Shown: piece after piece, positions 26,890-35,867 of the stretch
Layout of the letters: every line of letters begins with the position of its first letter
Numbering within the stretch: position 1 is the first letter of the stretch
NCBI RefSeq assembly: GCF_014217605.1
Contig: NZ_CP043639.1
Span: 1,821,501-1,885,500 of the forward strand
DNA from: Sphingomonas sp. NBWT7
Lineage (GTDB): Bacteria > Pseudomonadota > Alphaproteobacteria > Sphingomonadales > Sphingomonadaceae
Direction of reading: 5' to 3'
DNA length: 64,000 nt
Position numbers and translations under genes: made by a program
Notes under the pieces: model-generated
Told to the model about the DNA's origin: nothing
The model's database searches: none
The model's input: only the letters and a program-made list of their open reading frames with translations

Positions 26890-27588
26890 TCAGCCGTGCA
26901 GCACGTGATCCCGGTCACGCACCGTACGGGCGCTGTTCGCCGGATGCGCCGCATCCTCGTAACCGAAGGCGATGCCGAACAGCAGCTTCTGATCCTCACC
27001 GACGCCGAGCTCGCGGTGCACGATCTCGGCATGGTGGCTCAACGCCCCCTGCGCGCACGACGCCAGCCCGTTGGCGGCCAGCGCCAGCATGAACGATTGT
27101 GCGTACATTCCGCAGTCCGCCGCCTCGCGCATCCCCGCCCACGCCGGGATGAACAGGAACATCGCGTGCGGCGCGTCGAAGAAGCGGAAGTTGCGCAGGA
27201 ACGATTCGGTCCGCGCCGGCACGTCGTCGCGCGCCACGTTGGTCGCCGCGAACAGCGACTTGGCGGCATCGATCTGCCGCCCGCGATAATGGCCGGGATA
27301 GGCGCCGGTCAGCGGAAAATCGGGCGTCATCTTGGTGCCGCTCTTGGCCGCATCGTGCAGCGCCGTGCGCATCCGCTCCGCCGCCTCGCCCGACACGACG
27401 TGCGCCGTCCACGGCTGGACGTTGCAGTTCGACGGGGCGAGCTGCGCCATGTCCATCACCCGCTCGAGGAGATCGGCCGGCACCCGATTGGGCTTGAACC
27501 CGCGCACCGAACGCCGCTCGCGCAGCAGATCGTAGAGCACATCACTGTCGTCGCGGTCCGTCCGATCGATTGTCGCCGTCGCCTGCAT
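26890..27588 (-). CDS. Nitroreductase family protein
   Basis: A 232-residue FMN-dependent enzyme with an RRSVRGFKPNRVP motif near residue 27 that contacts FMN phosphate, and the family's C-terminal G-I-A-F-G-Y segment. It could reduce nitro groups, quinones or flavins. The ATG at 27588 fits the family; the frame extends to 27651. It is divergent from the aminoacylase-type gene (111 bp between starts), so the two may share a control region. Confidence 0.9.
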   Translation of the reverse strand: MQATATIDRTDRDDSDVLYDLLRERRSVRGFKPNRVPADLLERVMDMAQLAPSNCNVQPWTAHVVSGEAAERMRTALHDAAKSGTKMTPDFPLTGAYPGHYRGRQIDAAKSLFAATNVARDDVPARTESFLRNFRFFDAPHAMFLFIPAWAGMREAADCGMYAQSFMLALAANGLASCAQGALSHHAEIVHRELGVGEDQKLLFGIAFGYEDAAHPANSARTVRDRDHVLHG

Positions 27589-27698
27589 GCCTCGTCCTTT
27601 CTTTTCTCTATCGAGAATGTTTTTCTTCCACGCGAATAAACCTTGCCTCATCCCTACGACGAAGTCACCATCGCCGCAAAATCAATGAGGAGAGGGCC

Positions 27699-29444
27699 AT
27701 GTACGATCTGGTCATTCGCGGCGGCACGATCGTCGACGGTTCGGGCGGTACGCCCTATGTCGGCGACGTCGCGATCAAGAGCGACCGTATCGCCGCGATC
27801 GGCAGCGTCGACGGCCCCGCCGCGCGCGAGATCGATGCCACCGGCAAGCTCGTCACCCCCGGCTGGGTCGATATCCACACGCATTACGACGGCCAGATCA
27901 CCTGGGCCTCGCGGATGGACCCCTCGTCGACGCTCGGTGCCACCACCGTCGTCGTCGGCAATTGCGGCGTCGGCTTCGCGCCCGTCCGCCCGCAGGATCA
28001 CGACACGCTGATCCGCCTGATGGAGGGGGTGGAGGACATCCCCGGCGCCGCGCTTCACGAAGGGCTGTCGTGGCAGTGGGAGAGCTTCGGCGAGTATATG
28101 GACGCGATCGACAAGCTGCCGCACGATATCGACGTCGCCGTCCAGGTGCCGCACGGCGCGCTGCGCGTCTACGTGATGGGCCAGCGCGGCGCAGACCGCG
28201 ATCCCGCGACGCCGCAAGAAAACGAGGAAATGCGCCGGCTGACGGCCGAGGCGCTGCGCGACGGCGCGCTCGGCTTCTCCACCACGCGCACGATGGTCCA
28301 CCGCACCGCCGACGGCGATCTCACCCCCACCGTCCGCGCCGCGCGCGAGGAGATGGAGGCGATCGCGCGCGGCATCGCCGATGCCGGCACCGGCGTGCTG
28401 CAATGGGTGTCCGATTTCCAGGAGATGGACGAGGAATTCAGCCTGGTGCGCGACCTGACGAAGATCTCGGGCCAGCCCTTGAGCTTCTCGATGGTTCAGG
28501 CCGATGTCGTCCCCAACCAGTGGCGCCAACTGACCGAGCGACTCGATGCCTCGGTCGCGGAGGGGTATTCGCTCAAGGCGCAGATCGCCGGCCGCCCGGT
28601 CGGGCTGATGCTCGGCCTGCAGGGTTCGGTCCACCCCTTCATCAGCCGCCCGAGCTATCGCGAGATCGCCGACCTGCCGCTCGAGGAGAAGGTCGCCCGG
28701 ATGCGCGACCCCGAATATCGCGCCCGGCTGATCGCCGAGATGCCCGAGAAGGACCACCCCTTCGTCAACTCGGTCGCCGGCGCGCAACACAAGATGTTCC
28801 GCATCACCGATCGCGTCGATTACGAGCCCGATCCCTCGACCAGCCTCGCCGCCGAGGCCGAGCGGCAGGGCGTTCACCCCGACGAACTCGTCTATGATGC
28901 GCTGCTCGAGGACGACGGCCGCGCCTTTCTGTTCTTCCCGATGCACAATTACGTCGAGGGCAATCTCGACAACGTCCACGCGATGATCACCAACCCGAAT
29001 ACGCTTTCCGGCCTGTCGGACGGCGGCGCGCATGTGGGCGCGATTTGCGACGTCAGCCTGCCGACCTTCATGCTGACCCACTGGTGCCGTGATCGCACCC
29101 GCGGGCCGCTGCTGGGTCTCGCCGAAACGGTGAAGCAGCAGACGCTCGACACCGCCAGGGCGGTCGGGCTCGACGATCGCGGGCTGCTCGCGCCGGGCTA
29201 TCTCGCCGACGTCAACGTGATCGATTTCGACGCGCTCGAACTCGGCAAGCCGTACATGGTCTATGATCTGCCCACCGGCGCGCGCCGCCTGATGCAGAAG
29301 GCAACGGGCTATCTCGCGACGATCAAGTCGGGCCAGGTGATCTACCGCAACGGCGAGCCGACCGACGCGCTACCCGGCAAGCTCATCCGCGGCCGCCAAC
29401 CCGCCCCCGCCGCTGCTGCCGAGCGCGCCGCGGTCGCTGCCTGA
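27699..29444 (+). CDS. D-aminoacylase/N-acyl-D-amino acid deacylase family amidohydrolase, copy 1
   Basis: A 581-residue zinc amidohydrolase. The metal pair is in DIHTHYDGQ (His60, His62), with Cys89 in [10 protein letters not shown], the position used as metal ligand in D-aminoacylase, and a late LSDGGAHVGAICD motif. The N-terminal segment MYDLVIRGGTIVDGSGG belongs to the urease-like small domain. The family cleaves N-acyl-D-amino acids and related amides; the substrate is not determinable. GAGGAGAGGG precedes the ATG. It is the first of three closely packed genes with the BKACE and IclR genes. Confidence 0.92.
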   Translation: MYDLVIRGGTIVDGSGGTPYVGDVAIKSDRIAAIGSVDGPAAREIDATGKLVTPGWVDIHTHYDGQITWASRMDPSSTLGATTVVVGNCGVGFAPVRPQDHDTLIRLMEGVEDIPGAALHEGLSWQWESFGEYMDAIDKLPHDIDVAVQVPHGALRVYVMGQRGADRDPATPQENEEMRRLTAEALRDGALGFSTTRTMVHRTADGDLTPTVRAAREEMEAIARGIADAGTGVLQWVSDFQEMDEEFSLVRDLTKISGQPLSFSMVQADVVPNQWRQLTERLDASVAEGYSLKAQIAGRPVGLMLGLQGSVHPFISRPSYREIADLPLEEKVARMRDPEYRARLIAEMPEKDHPFVNSVAGAQHKMFRITDRVDYEPDPSTSLAAEAERQGVHPDELVYDALLEDDGRAFLFFPMHNYVEGNLDNVHAMITNPNTLSGLSDGGAHVGAICDVSLPTFMLTHWCRDRTRGPLLGLAETVKQQTLDTARAVGLDDRGLLAPGYLADVNVIDFDALELGKPYMVYDLPTGARRLMQKATGYLATIKSGQVIYRNGEPTDALPGKLIRGRQPAPAAAAERAAVAA

Positions 29445-29445
29445 C

Positions 29446-30330
29446 ATGCCGCCGCTGATCATCGAAGCGGCGCTGAACGGCGCGACGCCAAAGGCGCGCA
29501 ACCCCAACGTTCCCGTGTCGCCCGAGGAAATCACGGCGCAGGCGCTCGCCGCGATGGAGGCGGGCGCCGCGATCGTCCACACGCATATCGAGCGGATGGA
29601 CATGACCGGCGATGCCGCGGCCGACCGCTACATGGAAGGCTATGGGCCCGTCCTGGAGCAGCGTCCCGACGCGATCCTGTGGGGCACCGTCGCCACCGGC
29701 CCCGACGTCGAGGCGCGGTTCGGCCACTATCGCGGGCTCGCGCGCGCCGGCGTCCGGATGGGCGCGTTCGATCCCGGCTCGGTCAATCTCGGCACGCATG
29801 GCCCCGATGGCCTTCCCGGCGCGTCGGTGCTCTACGCCACCACCTATCGCGACATCGCCTGGCTCGCCGACCTGCACGATCAGGAGAAGCTCGCCCCTGC
29901 GATCGCGATCTACGAGCCCGGCTGGCTGCGCACTACGCTTGCCTATCACCGCGCCGGCAAGCTTCCCGCGGGCGCGTTCGTGAAGCTCTATTTCGGCGGC
30001 CGCTACAACTTCCTCGATGGCAAGCGAAGCGACGTCACCTTCGGCCTGCCGCCGTCGGAAAAGGCGCTCGACGCCTATCTCGAGTTGCTTGAAGGCGCCG
30101 ACCTGCCCTGGGCGGTGGCCGCGATCGGCGACTGCGTCGTCGAGACTGGCCTTGCGAAGCTCGCGATCGAACGCGGCGGCCACGTCCGCGTCGGGCTGGA
30201 GGATTGGGGCGGCGAGCGCCAGCCGAACAATCTCGATCTCATTGCGCAGGTCGTCGATCTGGCGAACGCCGCCGGCCGTCCGATCGCGACGCCAGCGCAA
30301 GCCGCCGCGCTGCTGAAGCTTCCGCGGTGA
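29446..30330 (+). CDS. BKACE (DUF849) family beta-keto acid cleavage enzyme
   Basis: A 294-residue TIM-barrel enzyme of the BKACE family (also called 3-keto-5-aminohexanoate cleavage enzyme family). These convert a beta-keto acid plus acetyl-CoA into acetoacetate plus a new acyl-CoA. The zinc-binding HTH motif is at residues 45-47 in IVHTHIERMD, and the C-terminal VRVGLEDWGG also fits. It starts one base after the amidohydrolase stop and overlaps the IclR gene by 4 nt. The pairing suggests a pathway in which an amide is opened and the resulting keto acid is cleaved. Confidence 0.88.
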   Translation: MPPLIIEAALNGATPKARNPNVPVSPEEITAQALAAMEAGAAIVHTHIERMDMTGDAAADRYMEGYGPVLEQRPDAILWGTVATGPDVEARFGHYRGLARAGVRMGAFDPGSVNLGTHGPDGLPGASVLYATTYRDIAWLADLHDQEKLAPAIAIYEPGWLRTTLAYHRAGKLPAGAFVKLYFGGRYNFLDGKRSDVTFGLPPSEKALDAYLELLEGADLPWAVAAIGDCVVETGLAKLAIERGGHVRVGLEDWGGERQPNNLDLIAQVVDLANAAGRPIATPAQAAALLKLPR

Positions 30331-31124
30331 GCGCGGCCGCGCCGAGCGCGCTGCTCGACGCCGCCGATCGCGGCGCGGGCAACGTCACGCATCTCGCCAA
30401 GCCGGTCGGCGCGGTGATCGCGGCGGTCGCCATCCTGCGCTGCCTCGGCCGCCACCGCGCCGCGCTTCGGCTGTCCGATATCGTGCGCGAGGAGCGTCTC
30501 AATACCTCGACCGCGCTCAACATCCTGCGCACGCTCGAGCACGAACGGCTCGTCGCCTTTGATCGCGAGACCAAGCGCTACACGCTCGCGCGCGGCCTCG
30601 CTGATCTCGCCGCGCCGCTCGTCGGCGACGACGATCCGGTGCGCCGCGCCGCCCCCGCGATGGCCGCCGCCGCGCAGGAACTGCACGCCACGATCGGGCT
30701 GTGGCGCCGCGTCGGCGACGCGGTCGAACTGATCCACGTCGCCGATTCGTCCGCGACGATCCGCGTCGCCTTCACCATCGGTCGCCGCCTGCCGATGCTG
30801 CTCGGCGCGATGGGCCGTCTTGTCGCGGCGCGCGGCGATCTCGACGGCGATGCCCTCAGGGAGGGGTTCGACGCCGTCCCCTGGGCGATCGCACCCGATT
30901 ACGCCGCCTGGCTGGGCGAGGTCGCCACCGCGCGGCGCAGCGGCGTCGGGATCGATCGCGGCCACGTCAACGCCGGCATTCTCGGCGTTGCCGTGCCGGT
31001 CGAGCGCGACGGCCCGCTCGTCCACGTCCTCGCCGCCGCAATGTTCGACGCCGGCCCGCACCCCGACGAAGCGGTGATCGTCGATCGCCTGCAGACCGTC
31101 GCCGCCGTGGCCGACGGCCGGTGA
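30327..31124 (+). CDS. IclR family transcription regulator
   Basis: A 265-residue regulator with an N-terminal winged HTH (about 28-85, including LSDIVREERLNTSTALNILR) and a C-terminal effector domain. Such proteins control catabolic genes in response to small aromatic or carboxylic acids. It begins with GTG overlapping the BKACE stop (GTGA), so it is co-translated with it. It probably controls this cluster, including the next amidohydrolase. Confidence 0.9.
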   Translation: MSAAAPSALLDAADRGAGNVTHLAKPVGAVIAAVAILRCLGRHRAALRLSDIVREERLNTSTALNILRTLEHERLVAFDRETKRYTLARGLADLAAPLVGDDDPVRRAAPAMAAAAQELHATIGLWRRVGDAVELIHVADSSATIRVAFTIGRRLPMLLGAMGRLVAARGDLDGDALREGFDAVPWAIAPDYAAWLGEVATARRSGVGIDRGHVNAGILGVAVPVERDGPLVHVLAAAMFDAGPHPDEAVIVDRLQTVAAVADGR

Positions 31125-31186
31125 TGCTCGGCTCGCCGCCTATCCTTCCGCCCACCCCACCTCCTTTCGTACCGCACACCCTACCG

Positions 31187-31305
31187 CCGTTCGTGCTGAG
31201 GAGGTGCTGAGCCAAAGGCGAAGTGCCGTCTCGAAGCATCGTTTCAAGACACAAGCCCTTCGAGACGAGGCTTCGACAAGCTCAGCGCCTCCTGAGGGCG
31301 AACGA
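31187..31305. repeat. Palindromic intergenic repeat, copy B
   Basis: A 119-bp element of the same kind as that at 21831-21940, lying between the IclR gene and the second amidohydrolase. It begins CCGTTCGTGCTGAGGA and ends CTCCTGAGGGCGAACG. Shared internal blocks include AAGTGCCGTCTCGAAGCA and GAGACGAGGCTTCGACAAGC. Confidence 0.8.
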
Positions 31306-31337
31306 TTAGATAACCAAAGACACAGGAGAGAGCCCCC

Positions 31338-33083
31338 ATGTACGACCTGCTCGTCAAGAACGGCACCATCGTCGACGGTACCGGCGCGCCACGCTTCCGC
31401 GGCGACGTCGGCGTCGCGGACGGCAAGATCGTCGAGGTCGGCGCGGTCTCCGGCACCGCGCGCGAGACGATCGACGCCGACGGCTGCGTCGTCACGCCCG
31501 GCTTCGTCGATATCCATACGCACTACGACGGCCAGGTATCGTGGGACAGCGTGCTCGCCCCCTCGTCGATCAACGGCGTCACCTCGGCGGCAATGGGCAA
31601 TTGCGGCGTCGGCTTCGCGCCCGCACGTGCCGACAAGCACGATTGGCTGATCCAATTGCTCGAAGGCGTCGAGGACATTCCCGGCACCGCGCTCGCCGAG
31701 GGGCTGACGTGGGATTGGGAAAGCTTCCCCGACTATCTCGATGCGCTTGGCCAGCGTGAATATGCCATCGATCTCGGCGCGCACATGCCGCACGCGGCGC
31801 TCCGCGCCTATGTCATGGGCGATCGCGGCGGCGACCATATGGAACGCCCGACGACGGGTGAGGTCGACCGCATGGCGCGGCTGACGGCGGAAGCGATGGA
31901 GGCCGGCGCGCTCGGCTTCTCCACCTCGCGCACGCACGCGCACCGCAGCCGCGACGGGCTAAACATCGGCACGCTGACGGCGGAGGATCCCGAACTGCTC
32001 GGCATCGCCGCCGCGCTGCGCCAGACGGGCAAGGGCGTGATCCAGCTCATCTCCGACGCGTATCTCACCGCCGACGACGCCTTCGCCACCGCCGAGCTCC
32101 AGCTGATCCGCCGCCTCGCCGAAACCAGCGGCCGCCGCGTCTCCTTCACCGTGCAGCAGACCGACGACGCGCCCGACCGCTGGAAGAGCATCTACCGCGA
32201 GATCGACCAGATGGTGGCGGACGGGCTGCCCGTCAGCGCGCAGGTCGCGCCGCGCCCGATCGGCGCGATCCTCTCCTTCGCCTCCACCACCAATCCGTTC
32301 GTCGTTTCGGGCACCTATCGCCGCATCGCGGCGCAGGCGGCGAGCGTCGACGACCGCCTGCGCGCGCTCGCCGATCCCCAGGTGCGCGCCGAAATCCTCG
32401 CCGAACACGCCGCCTTCCACGCCAGCGAAGGGTTCATCGCGCTGATCACGCGCGGCTATTCGCGCATGTTCCGGATGACCGATCCGGTCGATTACGAACC
32501 GCACGAGAGCCAGTCGATCGCTGCCGAGGCGGCGCGCGCCGGCGTCGATCCCGCGGCCTATGTCTACGACGCGCTGATGGAGGAAGGCGGGCGTCGGCTG
32601 CTCTACATGCCCCTGATCAACTACGCGAACGGCAACCTCGACGACGTCCACGGCATGATGACGGGCGATCACGTGCTCTACGGCCTGTCGGACGGCGGCG
32701 CGCACTGCGGCACGATCTGCGACGGCAGCTTTCCGACCACCACGGTCGCGCTCTGGTCGCGCGGCAACAAGGCCGGGCTGTCGACACCGCTCGAGCGGCT
32801 CGTCCACGGCTATACGCAGAAGAATGCAGCGCATGTCGGGTGGTACGATCGCGGCGTGCTGGCGCCGGGCTATCTCGCCGATCTCAACGTCATCGCGCTC
32901 GACGATCTCGCGCTCGCTCCGCCCGAGATCGTGCAGGATCTGCCCGCCGGCGGCACGCGCCTGCTCCAGCAGCCGCGCGGCTATCGCTGGACGGTGAAGT
33001 CGGGCGTGCCGACGTTCGAGCGCGGCCAGTGGACCGGCCGCACGCCCGGCCGCCTGCTGCGCGGCGCGCAACCGCTCGCCTGA
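31338..33083 (+). CDS. D-aminoacylase family amidohydrolase, copy 2
   Basis: A 581-residue paralogue of the gene at 27699, identical in length. It has DIHTHYDGQ (His60, His62), [11 protein letters not shown] with Cys89, and [15 protein letters not shown]. The two proteins also share phrases such as YDLPTG/QDLPAG near the C-terminus, so they probably arose by duplication and then diverged in substrate. CAGGAGAGAG precedes the ATG. An intergenic repeat separates it from the IclR gene, so it may have its own promoter. Confidence 0.91.
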   Translation: MYDLLVKNGTIVDGTGAPRFRGDVGVADGKIVEVGAVSGTARETIDADGCVVTPGFVDIHTHYDGQVSWDSVLAPSSINGVTSAAMGNCGVGFAPARADKHDWLIQLLEGVEDIPGTALAEGLTWDWESFPDYLDALGQREYAIDLGAHMPHAALRAYVMGDRGGDHMERPTTGEVDRMARLTAEAMEAGALGFSTSRTHAHRSRDGLNIGTLTAEDPELLGIAAALRQTGKGVIQLISDAYLTADDAFATAELQLIRRLAETSGRRVSFTVQQTDDAPDRWKSIYREIDQMVADGLPVSAQVAPRPIGAILSFASTTNPFVVSGTYRRIAAQAASVDDRLRALADPQVRAEILAEHAAFHASEGFIALITRGYSRMFRMTDPVDYEPHESQSIAAEAARAGVDPAAYVYDALMEEGGRRLLYMPLINYANGNLDDVHGMMTGDHVLYGLSDGGAHCGTICDGSFPTTTVALWSRGNKAGLSTPLERLVHGYTQKNAAHVGWYDRGVLAPGYLADLNVIALDDLALAPPEIVQDLPAGGTRLLQQPRGYRWTVKSGVPTFERGQWTGRTPGRLLRGAQPLA

Positions 33084-33201
33084 TCACGGCGATGGGGCGG
33101 CGTCTTCCCAAACGCCGCCCTGCCCGCGCCGACCTTCCGGGGCCGATCCGGCGCTAGTCCTGTTAGCCTTCCCCTAACGTTGCCCGCATAAGGCAGGCAC
33201 C

Positions 33202-34329
33202 ATGCACAGCGCCGCCTGGATCCTGCTCCTGCTGCCGGCCGCGATCTTCGCGGGCTATCCCGCGCTGATCCTCGCCGCCGCCGCGCTGCGCCCGCCCCGC
33301 CCCCGCCCGCCCGCCGCGCCGCCGCCGTCGATCACGATCCTGATCGGCGCGCACAACGAGGCCGCGACGATCGGCGCGAAGCTCGCCTCGATCACCGCCG
33401 CGCTCGCCGCCTGGCCGGGGCTCGCCGAGGTGATCGTCGCCGACGACGGCTCGACCGACGATACCGCGCAGATCGCCGAAGCCGCCGGCGCGCACGTCAT
33501 TCGCGCGCCGCGCGGCGGCAAGGCGGCGGCGCTCAACCGCGCCGTCCCGCACGCACGCGGCGACGTGATTGTGATGACCGACGCCGATCCGTTGTTCGAC
33601 GAAGGCACGCTACCGGCGCTCCTTGCCCCCTTCGCCGATCCGCACGTCGGCGCGGTCGCCGGCCATGTCGCGACGATCGGCAAGACCGGCCGCTTCGCAG
33701 GCGCCGATCGCTGGTTCCGCGCCTATGAATCCGCGCTGCGCGCCGCGGAGGATCGGCTGTTCGGCTGCGTCTCCGCCGATGGCGGGCTTTACGCGATCCG
33801 CCGCGCCCTCGTGCCGCTCGTCCCGTCGGACGTCACCGACGATTTCCACATCAGCACCGCCGCGGTCGCGGCGGGCTATCGCATCGCCTTCGCCGCCGAC
33901 GCGCGCGTCTGGGAACACAGCATCGGCGGCGGGCGTCAGCAGTTCCGCCGCCGCGTACGCATCACCGTGCGCGGGCTCACCGCGCTGTGGCGTCGCCGCG
34001 CGCTGATGAACCCGTGGCGTACCGGCTGGTACGCGCCCGCGCTCGTCCTTCACAAGGTCGGCCGTCGGCTCACGCCGCTGTGCCTCGTGCCGCTGTGGCT
34101 GATCGCGCTGTGGCTCGGGCTTCACGGATCGGCGTGGTGGGCGCTCGTCGCTGCCGGGCTGAGCGGCGCCGCCGCGATCGCGATCGCCGGCGCATTAGGC
34201 GTCCGGCTGCGCGGCCCGCTGCGGCTCGTTTATGGTGCGATGCTGCACCTCGCCGGGCTCGCGCTCGGCACATTGCTGTTCGTCGGCGGGCGTCGCTACG
34301 CGCAGTGGACGCCGCAGAAACAGGCATGA
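33202..34329 (+). CDS. Family 2 glycosyltransferase
   Basis: A 375-residue inverting glycosyltransferase with an N-terminal membrane helix (about 4-26), a GT-A domain (about 45-270) with ILIGAHNEAATI, the DDGSTDDT nucleotide-binding motif and a DADP metal site (TDADPLF), and C-terminal helices (about 285-360). It is of the processive, membrane-bound type, as in poly-N-acetylglucosamine or hyaluronan synthases, but the sugar is unknown. It overlaps the next gene by 4 nt (ATGA), so the two are coupled. Confidence 0.9.
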   Translation: MHSAAWILLLLPAAIFAGYPALILAAAALRPPRPRPPAAPPPSITILIGAHNEAATIGAKLASITAALAAWPGLAEVIVADDGSTDDTAQIAEAAGAHVIRAPRGGKAAALNRAVPHARGDVIVMTDADPLFDEGTLPALLAPFADPHVGAVAGHVATIGKTGRFAGADRWFRAYESALRAAEDRLFGCVSADGGLYAIRRALVPLVPSDVTDDFHISTAAVAAGYRIAFAADARVWEHSIGGGRQQFRRRVRITVRGLTALWRRRALMNPWRTGWYAPALVLHKVGRRLTPLCLVPLWLIALWLGLHGSAWWALVAAGLSGAAAIAIAGALGVRLRGPLRLVYGAMLHLAGLALGTLLFVGGRRYAQWTPQKQA

Positions 34330-35042
34330 CGCGCGCGCGCCTGCTCCTTGCCCCGCCGGTCCTCCTCACCGCCGCGCTCGCACTCGCGACCGGGCCGGCG
34401 GTGGAGCGCGGCGGCGACGATTTCGAGCGCGGTCTGCGGTTCGATCGCCGCCCCTGGGCGCTCGCGCAGCAGGTCAACGGCAGTGTCCGCCTCGCGGCCG
34501 CGCCTGATCGCGCCGGCCGCGCGCTGCTCGCCGCCGCCGGGCCGAAGCGCGGCAGCACCGTCGCCAAGGCCGATCTTGTCGCACGCGTCGCGCTGATGCC
34601 ACCAGGCACGCGGCTCGAGATCGCCTTCGATTTCCGCGCGCCGGCGACGACACCGCTCGATTCGCTCCAGCTCGTCGACGTCGAGTGCGCGACCTGCGGC
34701 GAGGGTGGCAATCCCGGCATCCGTCTCTATCTGCGGCGCGGCCGATTGCGTGTCGATCGATCGAAGATCGGCATCCGCCACGCCTGGACGCGTGACGACG
34801 CGCCGACGCTGCGTCCGGACCGCTGGCATCGCATCACTTGGCAACTACTGCTCGCCCCCGACGATCGCGGCGCGACGCGGGTTCTGCTCGACGGACGCGA
34901 GGTGCTCGCCGCACGGGGCGCGACGCTTGACGCGCTGCCGCGGCTCGGCGCCGATCGCATTCAGATCGGCATCACCGCCAATTCGAACTCGGTCCCCGCC
35001 AGCGCGTGGTTCGACAACATCGCCGCTGCCATCCGCCGCTGA
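34326..35042 (+). CDS. Secreted jelly-roll (polysaccharide lyase-like) protein
   Basis: A 238-residue exported protein with a signal peptide at about 1-22 (TRARLLLAPPVLLTAALALA). The rest has the beta-sandwich pattern of a concanavalin-like or heparin-lyase-like domain (FDFRAPATTP, PDRWHRITWQLLL, VLLDGREVL, IQIGITANSN). Catalytic residues cannot be assigned, so binding rather than cleavage is possible. The start overlaps the glycosyltransferase stop. It may trim or hold the polymer made by its partner. Convergent with the sugar transferase gene. Confidence 0.65.
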   Translation: MTRARLLLAPPVLLTAALALATGPAVERGGDDFERGLRFDRRPWALAQQVNGSVRLAAAPDRAGRALLAAAGPKRGSTVAKADLVARVALMPPGTRLEIAFDFRAPATTPLDSLQLVDVECATCGEGGNPGIRLYLRRGRLRVDRSKIGIRHAWTRDDAPTLRPDRWHRITWQLLLAPDDRGATRVLLDGREVLAARGATLDALPRLGADRIQIGITANSNSVPASAWFDNIAAAIRR

Positions 35043-35051
35043 CACGCGGCG

Positions 35052-35864
35052 TCAGTGCGCCCCGTCGCCCCGCTTCACCGCGCTGATCGTCTTCACGATC
35101 AGCCCCAGGTCCTGCTTCGCCGACAGCGATCGGATGTAGCGCACGTCGAGCTCGGCGCGCTCGTCGAAATCGATGTTGGCGCGCCCCGATACCTGCCACA
35201 GCCCGGTCAGCCCGGGCTTCACCGCCAGCCGCGGCAGATGCCCCATGCGATACGTCGTCGCATCGAACGACGTCGGCCGCGGCCCCACCAGCGCCATATC
35301 GCCGCGCACGACGTTCCACAGGTTCGGCAGCTCGTCGATGCTGGTCTTGCGCAGCAGCCGTCCGATGCGCGTCACGCGCGGATCGTCGGTCAGCTTGAAA
35401 TCGGGCGAATCGTCGCCGTGGATGTTGTGCGCGCGCAGCTTCACCTTCAGCGCCTCCGCATCGGTCACCATCGTGCGAAACTTGTACAGGCGGAAGCGGC
35501 GGCCGAGATATCCCGTGCGGCTCTGGATGAACAATATTGGCCCGCCGTCGTGCAGCTTGATCGCGATCGCCACCGCGATCATCACCGGCGACAGGACGAT
35601 CAGCGCACCCAGCGCCAGCACCCCGTCCACCACCGGCTTCAGCCGCCGCACGTAGAGCCCGCGCCGCACCTCGAGATGCAGCGGCACGCCGCGCATGTCG
35701 CATTCGAACCGCACACGGCGCGCCATGTCCTTGCGCCGTTCGGGGCGCAGCGTCGGCGACAGGGCGGTGTCGGTCATGCGGAATTGGACCCGTAACTCGG
35801 CAAGGCGCTCGGCCTCTGCCGGTTTCGCGTCGTGATTGCGCGGGAAAAGATGGTTAAGGAACAT
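35052..35864 (-). CDS. Sugar-1-phosphate (undecaprenyl-phosphate) transferase
   Basis: A 270-residue initiating transferase that moves a sugar-1-phosphate to undecaprenyl phosphate. One helix (about 78-102) anchors it, and the cytoplasmic domain has KFRTMVTD and the signature SIDELPNLWNVVRGDMALVG followed by PRP. The N-terminal region before the helix is longer than in the minimal PglC form but lacks the multi-helix domain of WbaP. It is the last gene of the minus-strand unit, 3 nt after the deacetylase. Confidence 0.92.
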   Translation of the reverse strand: MFLNHLFPRNHDAKPAEAERLAELRVQFRMTDTALSPTLRPERRKDMARRVRFECDMRGVPLHLEVRRGLYVRRLKPVVDGVLALGALIVLSPVMIAVAIAIKLHDGGPILFIQSRTGYLGRRFRLYKFRTMVTDAEALKVKLRAHNIHGDDSPDFKLTDDPRVTRIGRLLRKTSIDELPNLWNVVRGDMALVGPRPTSFDATTYRMGHLPRLAVKPGLTGLWQVSGRANIDFDERAELDVRYIRSLSAKQDLGLIVKTISAVKRGDGAH

Positions 35865-35867
35865 CGC

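Noticed and set aside
27654..29081. A 475-codon minus-strand frame antisense to the first D-aminoacylase gene
   Set aside because: The plus-strand frame has a strong ribosome binding site and metal motifs; the antisense one has none.
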